DNA of 9,651 nt from Candidatus Poribacteria bacterium (GTDB lineage: Bacteria > Poribacteria > WGA-4E > WGA-3G): contig JAPPMR010000168.1 of the NCBI GenBank assembly GCA_028818995.1, positions 1-9,651 on the forward strand, given 5' to 3'. This document shows, one piece after another, positions 6,402 through 9,651 of the stretch. Position 1 is the first letter of the stretch; the number at the start of each line of letters is the position of its first letter. Position numbers and translations under genes: made by a program. The notes beneath the pieces were generated by a model. That model made no database searches. It saw only the letters and a list, made by a program, of their open reading frames with translations, and had not been told where the DNA came from.

Positions 6402-6431
6402 TTGTCATTTTTATAAGTTTTGCTGTATAAT
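6402..6431 (+). promoter_or_regulatory. Sigma70-type promoter for the LolA-like/beta-barrel/FG-GAP lipoprotein unit
   Basis: TTGTCA (6402-6407) and a perfect TATAAT (6426-6431) are separated by 18 bases. Transcription would start near 6438, leaving a leader of about 60 bases before the ATG at 6500. The -35 boxes of this and the opposite promoter lie only about 25 bases apart, back to back. Confidence 0.6.
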
Positions 6432-6499
6432 GAAGGTATCGGAAAGTCTTTGCGCTCGCTTATATTGCACAGCCCAAAAGGTAAAAGGATGACCAAGAA

Positions 6500-7327
6500 A
6501 TGACGATATCTAACCGTTTTAGCCCTGATCTTTGCTCACATTTTAAGACAAATAAGGCAGCATTGAATTTGATAATATGCTTTTTCTTTGTGTTTGTGTT
6601 TGTTGCGACCGTTAACTTATTCGCAGCAAATCACACTTCTGTTCCCGATGTAGAAAAAATCATTAAACATATTGATCAGCTCTATCGTAGTAAAACAAGT
6701 CATGCCGACATGGAGATGCATATCGTCACACCACATTACGAACGCACATTAAAAATGTTGATTTGGACAAAAGGGACGGACAAAACTTTTATCCGAATTA
6801 CCGCGCCAAAGAAAGAACAAGGAGTCGCAACACTACGCATCGGAAACGAAATGTGGAACTATCTGCCGAAGGTAAACAAGACGATGAAGATTTCACCATC
6901 AATGATGATGGGATCGTGGATGGGGTCTGATTTCACGAATGACGATTTAGTCAAGGAATCGTCAATGCTTGATGATTACACATATCAATTGATTACACCA
7001 GAAGATGCATCTGCCGATCTGCTCTATGTTCAGCTAATACCGAAGGAAGATTCTGCAATCGTTTGGGGAAAGATTATTGCAGCTGTCCAAGCCAAAGATT
7101 ATATACCGGTGTGGCAGCATTTCTATGATGAAAAAGGAAAATTGATGCGTGTCTTAAATTTCAAAGAGGTTAAAAAGTTTGGACGCAAAACCGTTCCTTC
7201 TGTCATGGAAATGATTCCGCAAAACAAAGAAGGACACAAAACGGTCGTTCGTTGGTTAACTGCTACATTTGACACAAACGTTGACGATAAAATCTTCACA
7301 CGCAGAAATCTGCAAAAAAGAAGATAA
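6500..7327 (+). CDS. LolA-like outer membrane lipoprotein-sorting-type protein
   Basis: A 275-residue secreted protein of the LolA-like family, usually annotated as outer membrane lipoprotein-sorting protein. A long 20-residue polar N-terminus precedes a hydrophobic stretch (21-41) and a likely cleavage after Ala42 (NLFA|AN). The mature part shows the family's order: a helix (IIKHIDQLYRS), beta strands for a half-barrel (MEMHIVTPHYERTLKMLIWTKG), FIRITAPKKEQGVATLRIGNEMWNYLPKVNKTMKI, and the diagnostic SMMMGSWMGSDFTNDDLVK segment. It ends in strands with WQHFYDEKGKLMRVLNF. The family is known to bind lipids or lipoproteins in the periplasm and is often encoded beside MMPL or ABC exporters; none is seen here. 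True LolA is shorter, so this is a paralogue rather than the housekeeping chaperone. AAAGGA lies ten bases before the ATG. It is the first gene of a three-gene unit; the next starts 26 bases on. Confidence 0.88.
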   Translation: MTISNRFSPDLCSHFKTNKAALNLIICFFFVFVFVATVNLFAANHTSVPDVEKIIKHIDQLYRSKTSHADMEMHIVTPHYERTLKMLIWTKGTDKTFIRITAPKKEQGVATLRIGNEMWNYLPKVNKTMKISPSMMMGSWMGSDFTNDDLVKESSMLDDYTYQLITPEDASADLLYVQLIPKEDSAIVWGKIIAAVQAKDYIPVWQHFYDEKGKLMRVLNFKEVKKFGRKTVPSVMEMIPQNKEGHKTVVRWLTATFDTNVDDKIFTRRNLQKRR

Positions 7328-7353
7328 TCTGTTTTTTTAATAAGGAATCCAAG

Positions 7354-7920
7354 ATGGTTTTTACAATAAAACACAATTCAACATGCAAGATCAAAAGTCC
7401 CAGATTTATCTACTTAATTTGCCTCATTTTGAGTCTAATTTTTACCTCCTCAATCCAAGCACAACAGACAAACCTCACCAAAAAATTCGGTATTGGATCT
7501 CAGGGAGCCACACCTGCATTTGGTGGCATGAGTTTTCGTTATAACGGACTGGCGCCTGTATACCTGCAAACTGTCGGACGTTTCATTCTCAATGATCAGG
7601 ATGGAGACCACATGTTAGGTGCAGGGGTTTCGTACGCCATCTTTGAACACCGAGGTAAATGGAACGAGGCTCGGTTGTATTTCACTTTAGAAGGTGGTTG
7701 GCGTTATAAAACGCAAACGGATATTGAGAAAGAAATTACCAAAACCACGACACTGGCAGCTGGAATATCTTTTGGAGGCGAACTTGTGTTTTCACTTGGC
7801 GGGATTCCGCTTGGCTTAAACCTTAGTATCGGTCAAGGGATTGGAACAGAAAACGATAATTCTCAATCTAAAGGGATTGCAGGTGTTTACGTAGGAGCGG
7901 GCATACATGCCTATTTTTAG
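7354..7920 (+). CDS. Secreted small protein, probable outer-membrane beta-barrel
   Basis: I do not recognise the family. The 188-residue product has a clear signal peptide: a basic start, hydrophobic FIYLICLILSLIFTSS (18-33) and cleavage after Ala36 (SIQA|QQ). The mature part is rich in Gly, Tyr and Phe, with alternating strands such as YLQTVGRFIL, HMLGAGVSYAIF, ARLYFTLEGGWRY, TTTLAAGISFGGELVFSL, GLNLSIGQGIG and GVYVGAGIHAYF. It ends in Phe, as outer-membrane barrels inserted by the BAM machinery usually do. About six to eight strands fit a small barrel. A short acidic loop, NDQDGDH, could bind calcium. AAGGA stands seven bases before the ATG. It lies between a LolA-like protein and a lipoprotein and overlaps the latter by 14 bases, so the three are likely co-expressed and act in the envelope. 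A soluble periplasmic beta-protein is the main alternative. Confidence 0.8.
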   Translation: MVFTIKHNSTCKIKSPRFIYLICLILSLIFTSSIQAQQTNLTKKFGIGSQGATPAFGGMSFRYNGLAPVYLQTVGRFILNDQDGDHMLGAGVSYAIFEHRGKWNEARLYFTLEGGWRYKTQTDIEKEITKTTTLAAGISFGGELVFSLGGIPLGLNLSIGQGIGTENDNSQSKGIAGVYVGAGIHAYF

Positions 7921-9529
7921 AATTTTACTTCAGTGTTGCTTTTCCATGTTGGTTCTTGGAATCCTCCTATTGGGATGCTCAAAGATGTCCCGTAAAGTTG
8001 TTAAACCAGTTTCCGCTATACCTGTCTCTTTCGAGAAGTGCGAAATTGCCATCGGTACAACAAAACACCAGCAAACCGTTATGACAGGTTTCCTTTTGGG
8101 TGGTCCTATAGCGGAACTTGCTGTAGTGAACATTGATGAAAACAATGCGCGTCGTTTGCGTATCTATGCGTTTAGTGAGGACGCTTGGGTGTCAAAACTT
8201 GAGACTACACTGCGTCCAGATGTTCTGTTCGTTGACATGGTAACTATTGGTGGACACGACAGACTTATCACCTACGAGCATGGTCGCCTAAACTGGTTTG
8301 ATCCTGACTCAATGGTGGAACGCGAACTAATGAGCGTTACTATCAACTACAACGCGACAGATGCAAGCGTAATCCCTCATATTGACATCACCCGCGACCT
8401 AAATGGAGATGGACTTGATGACATAGTTGTACCAGACATTGATGGCTTCTGGATAGCCACACAATTGACCAACGGTTCATTTTCCAAACCGGTAAAACTC
8501 GGACCGCCAGACCCTTTCCTTGACAAGTTTGCCATGGATGAATCCCGCAGCTACCGCGAGGTAGGGATAAACGCTTTGACGGTTTTCTGGTACCTGAGTC
8601 GTTTGCATCAAATGGACTACGACCGTGACGGACACACCGACCTTGTGTTCTGGAACGTTGACCATTTTGATGTTTATCGCCAAGAGGCAAGCGGAATGTT
8701 TTCTACAGTGCCTGAAACCTTTACTATTGATGTGCCATTTGACACGGACGGTGCCTATTCAATCGCCTTCGGATTCAGTGGAGAAAACATGTTCGCGCTT
8801 ATCTCCGGTTTCAGAGAAAATACCAAACGAAGAGTACTATACACATTCCGAGATATGAACGGGGACAGGGTTACTGATATGGTAATTCTCACACTGGAGG
8901 GAAGGAGTCTCGGCAAACAGCGAAGTCGATACGAAGTCCATTTCGGCACGCCAACTCCTAACGGAACGGCATTCGCACAAGATGTCAGCGTTACGATTCA
9001 GCCGCGAGGTGCCGCTGGAGCATTACTGCCTTGGGGTTATTCGTCCCAGTGGTTACAGGATTTTGATGGAGATGACGATATTGATGTTCTGTTTAGAGAC
9101 GTAAAAACCGGACTCGGTGGGATGACCCGTGCGATGGTCGGCAGTTCCATCGCGATAGATATTGAATTATATCACATGGAAAACGGTGTCTACCCCAAAA
9201 AGCCTGCTACCACCCGTAAAATCAGACCGAAGTTTGACCTATTCGAGAAAAAAAGAGTTTTCTTCCCGGCAGTTCTATTGGGCGATGTAAACGGTGATAA
9301 ACGTCCAGACCTACTAATAGGAAAAAACTGGGAAGAGATGCACGTCTTTCTCGGCACACCAGGACCGAAGTTGTTAACCCAGAAACCACAGAAGGTGACA
9401 GTGGCTATGCCTGAAGACGAACGAAATATAAAGTTGGTTGATCTCAATAAGGACACCAAACAGGACATTCTCATATACTACAAGTCATCCACCGAACCGC
9501 ATCGCGTAAAAATGCTGATTGCTCAATAA
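7907..9529 (+). CDS. FG-GAP/VCBS repeat lipoprotein
   Basis: A 540-residue probable lipoprotein. The signal MPIFRILLQCCFSMLVLGILLLGCSK carries a lipobox L21-L22-G23-C24, so Cys24 should be lipidated. The mature protein has six calcium-binding-type repeats of the form DxNGDxxxD: starting at Asp164 (DLNGDGLDD), Asp237 (DYDRDGHTD), Asp316 (DMNGDRVTD), Asp385 (DFDGDDDID), Asp460 (DVNGDKRPD) and Asp512 (DLNKDTKQD). Each is followed by a hydrophobic strand, as in FG-GAP/VCBS blades of integrin-like beta-propellers; a seventh blade may be too degenerate to see. Such proteins are usually surface-exposed and bind proteins or carbohydrates, with no catalytic role visible here. The ATG at 7907-7909 lies inside the end of the preceding gene, with GGAG nine bases upstream, suggesting translational coupling. 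Pairing with a LolA-like protein and a barrel invites the idea that those two help place it at the surface, which is inference. Confidence 0.9.
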   Translation: MPIFRILLQCCFSMLVLGILLLGCSKMSRKVVKPVSAIPVSFEKCEIAIGTTKHQQTVMTGFLLGGPIAELAVVNIDENNARRLRIYAFSEDAWVSKLETTLRPDVLFVDMVTIGGHDRLITYEHGRLNWFDPDSMVERELMSVTINYNATDASVIPHIDITRDLNGDGLDDIVVPDIDGFWIATQLTNGSFSKPVKLGPPDPFLDKFAMDESRSYREVGINALTVFWYLSRLHQMDYDRDGHTDLVFWNVDHFDVYRQEASGMFSTVPETFTIDVPFDTDGAYSIAFGFSGENMFALISGFRENTKRRVLYTFRDMNGDRVTDMVILTLEGRSLGKQRSRYEVHFGTPTPNGTAFAQDVSVTIQPRGAAGALLPWGYSSQWLQDFDGDDDIDVLFRDVKTGLGGMTRAMVGSSIAIDIELYHMENGVYPKKPATTRKIRPKFDLFEKKRVFFPAVLLGDVNGDKRPDLLIGKNWEEMHVFLGTPGPKLLTQKPQKVTVAMPEDERNIKLVDLNKDTKQDILIYYKSSTEPHRVKMLIAQ

Positions 9530-9536
9530 GCAATCA
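9516..9536 (+). terminator. Possible hairpin terminator across the last stop codon
   Basis: TGATTGCT (9516-9523) and AGCAATCA (9529-9536) are exact complements around a five-base loop that contains most of the TAA stop. A T-rich stretch follows (TCTATTTACTTTTATAT). The stem is AT-rich and the T run broken, so it is a weak intrinsic terminator at best. Confidence 0.45.
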
Positions 9537-9610
9537 TCTATTTACTTTTATATAGTACAACCTATTTCATAAATAGTTGGAGTGAACCTTGAAAGCCCGA
9601 TTCCAAAACA

Positions 9611-9637
9611 TTGTAGGAGCGATCTCTGAATCGCGAC
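9611..9637 (+). repeat. Second copy of the 27-base dispersed repeat
   Basis: Begins TTGTAGGAGCGATCTC and differs at one base from 3868-3894 read on the opposite strand. It lies about 80 bases after the lipoprotein gene in sequence with no convincing coding frame. The window ends soon after, so any inverted partner further right is not visible. Confidence 0.75.
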
Positions 9638-9651
9638 GAAACCACTAATAG

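Noticed and set aside
6489..6503. A four-codon leader frame (ATG ACC AAG AAA TGA) overlapping the LolA-like start
   Set aside because: Too short to support, and its ATG is part of the likely ribosome binding region of the real gene.
9590..9648. A short frame from TTG at 9590 preceded by GGAG
   Set aside because: It ends in TAA after about 18 codons and most of it is the dispersed 27-base repeat. It could be a gene start interrupted by the repeat, but nothing in the window shows that.

Overview
The window looks like a piece of a Gram-negative bacterial chromosome. It encodes a lipobox lipoprotein, a LolA-like periplasmic protein and a probable outer-membrane beta-barrel, plus UbiA and UbiX quinone-pathway enzymes. 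The formylglycine-type sulfatase, the xylose-isomerase-like TIM-barrel protein, the LarA-like (DUF2088) protein, and the dispersed repeats beginning TTGTAGGAGCGATC and GTAGGTCGG together remind me of Candidatus Poribacteria and similar sponge-associated or marine lineages. That assignment is inference from gene types and repeat style, not a database result.

Left two thirds (1-6290), all transcribed leftwards. Read in transcription order from 6290: a LarA-like DUF2088 protein; ubiX, whose TTG start directly abuts the previous stop codon; a noncoding stretch of about 620 bases packed with inverted repeats (3790-4415); a UbiA-family prenyltransferase; a sugar phosphate isomerase/epimerase-like TIM barrel; a small PD-(D/E)XK nuclease-like gene split by a one-base frameshift at a run of seven A; and a sulfatase whose last residues run off the left edge. 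UbiX makes prenylated FMN for UbiD-type decarboxylases, and UbiA attaches a polyprenyl tail to an aromatic acid, so both probably serve menaquinone or ubiquinone synthesis. The UbiA sequence resembles the futalosine-route (MqnP-like) branch. The isomerase and sulfatase point to carbohydrate and sulfated-glycan use.

Right third (6400-9540), transcribed rightwards. A good sigma70-type promoter precedes three tightly packed genes: a LolA-like lipoprotein-sorting-type protein, a small secreted probable beta-barrel, and an FG-GAP/VCBS lipoprotein overlapping it by 14 bases. A hairpin spanning the last stop codon may end the unit. This looks like an envelope cassette and is the best candidate here for an undescribed system.

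Between the two blocks (6291-6499) are plausible divergent promoters. The right edge (9530-9651) has no convincing gene and carries a second copy of the 27-base dispersed repeat found at 3868-3894.
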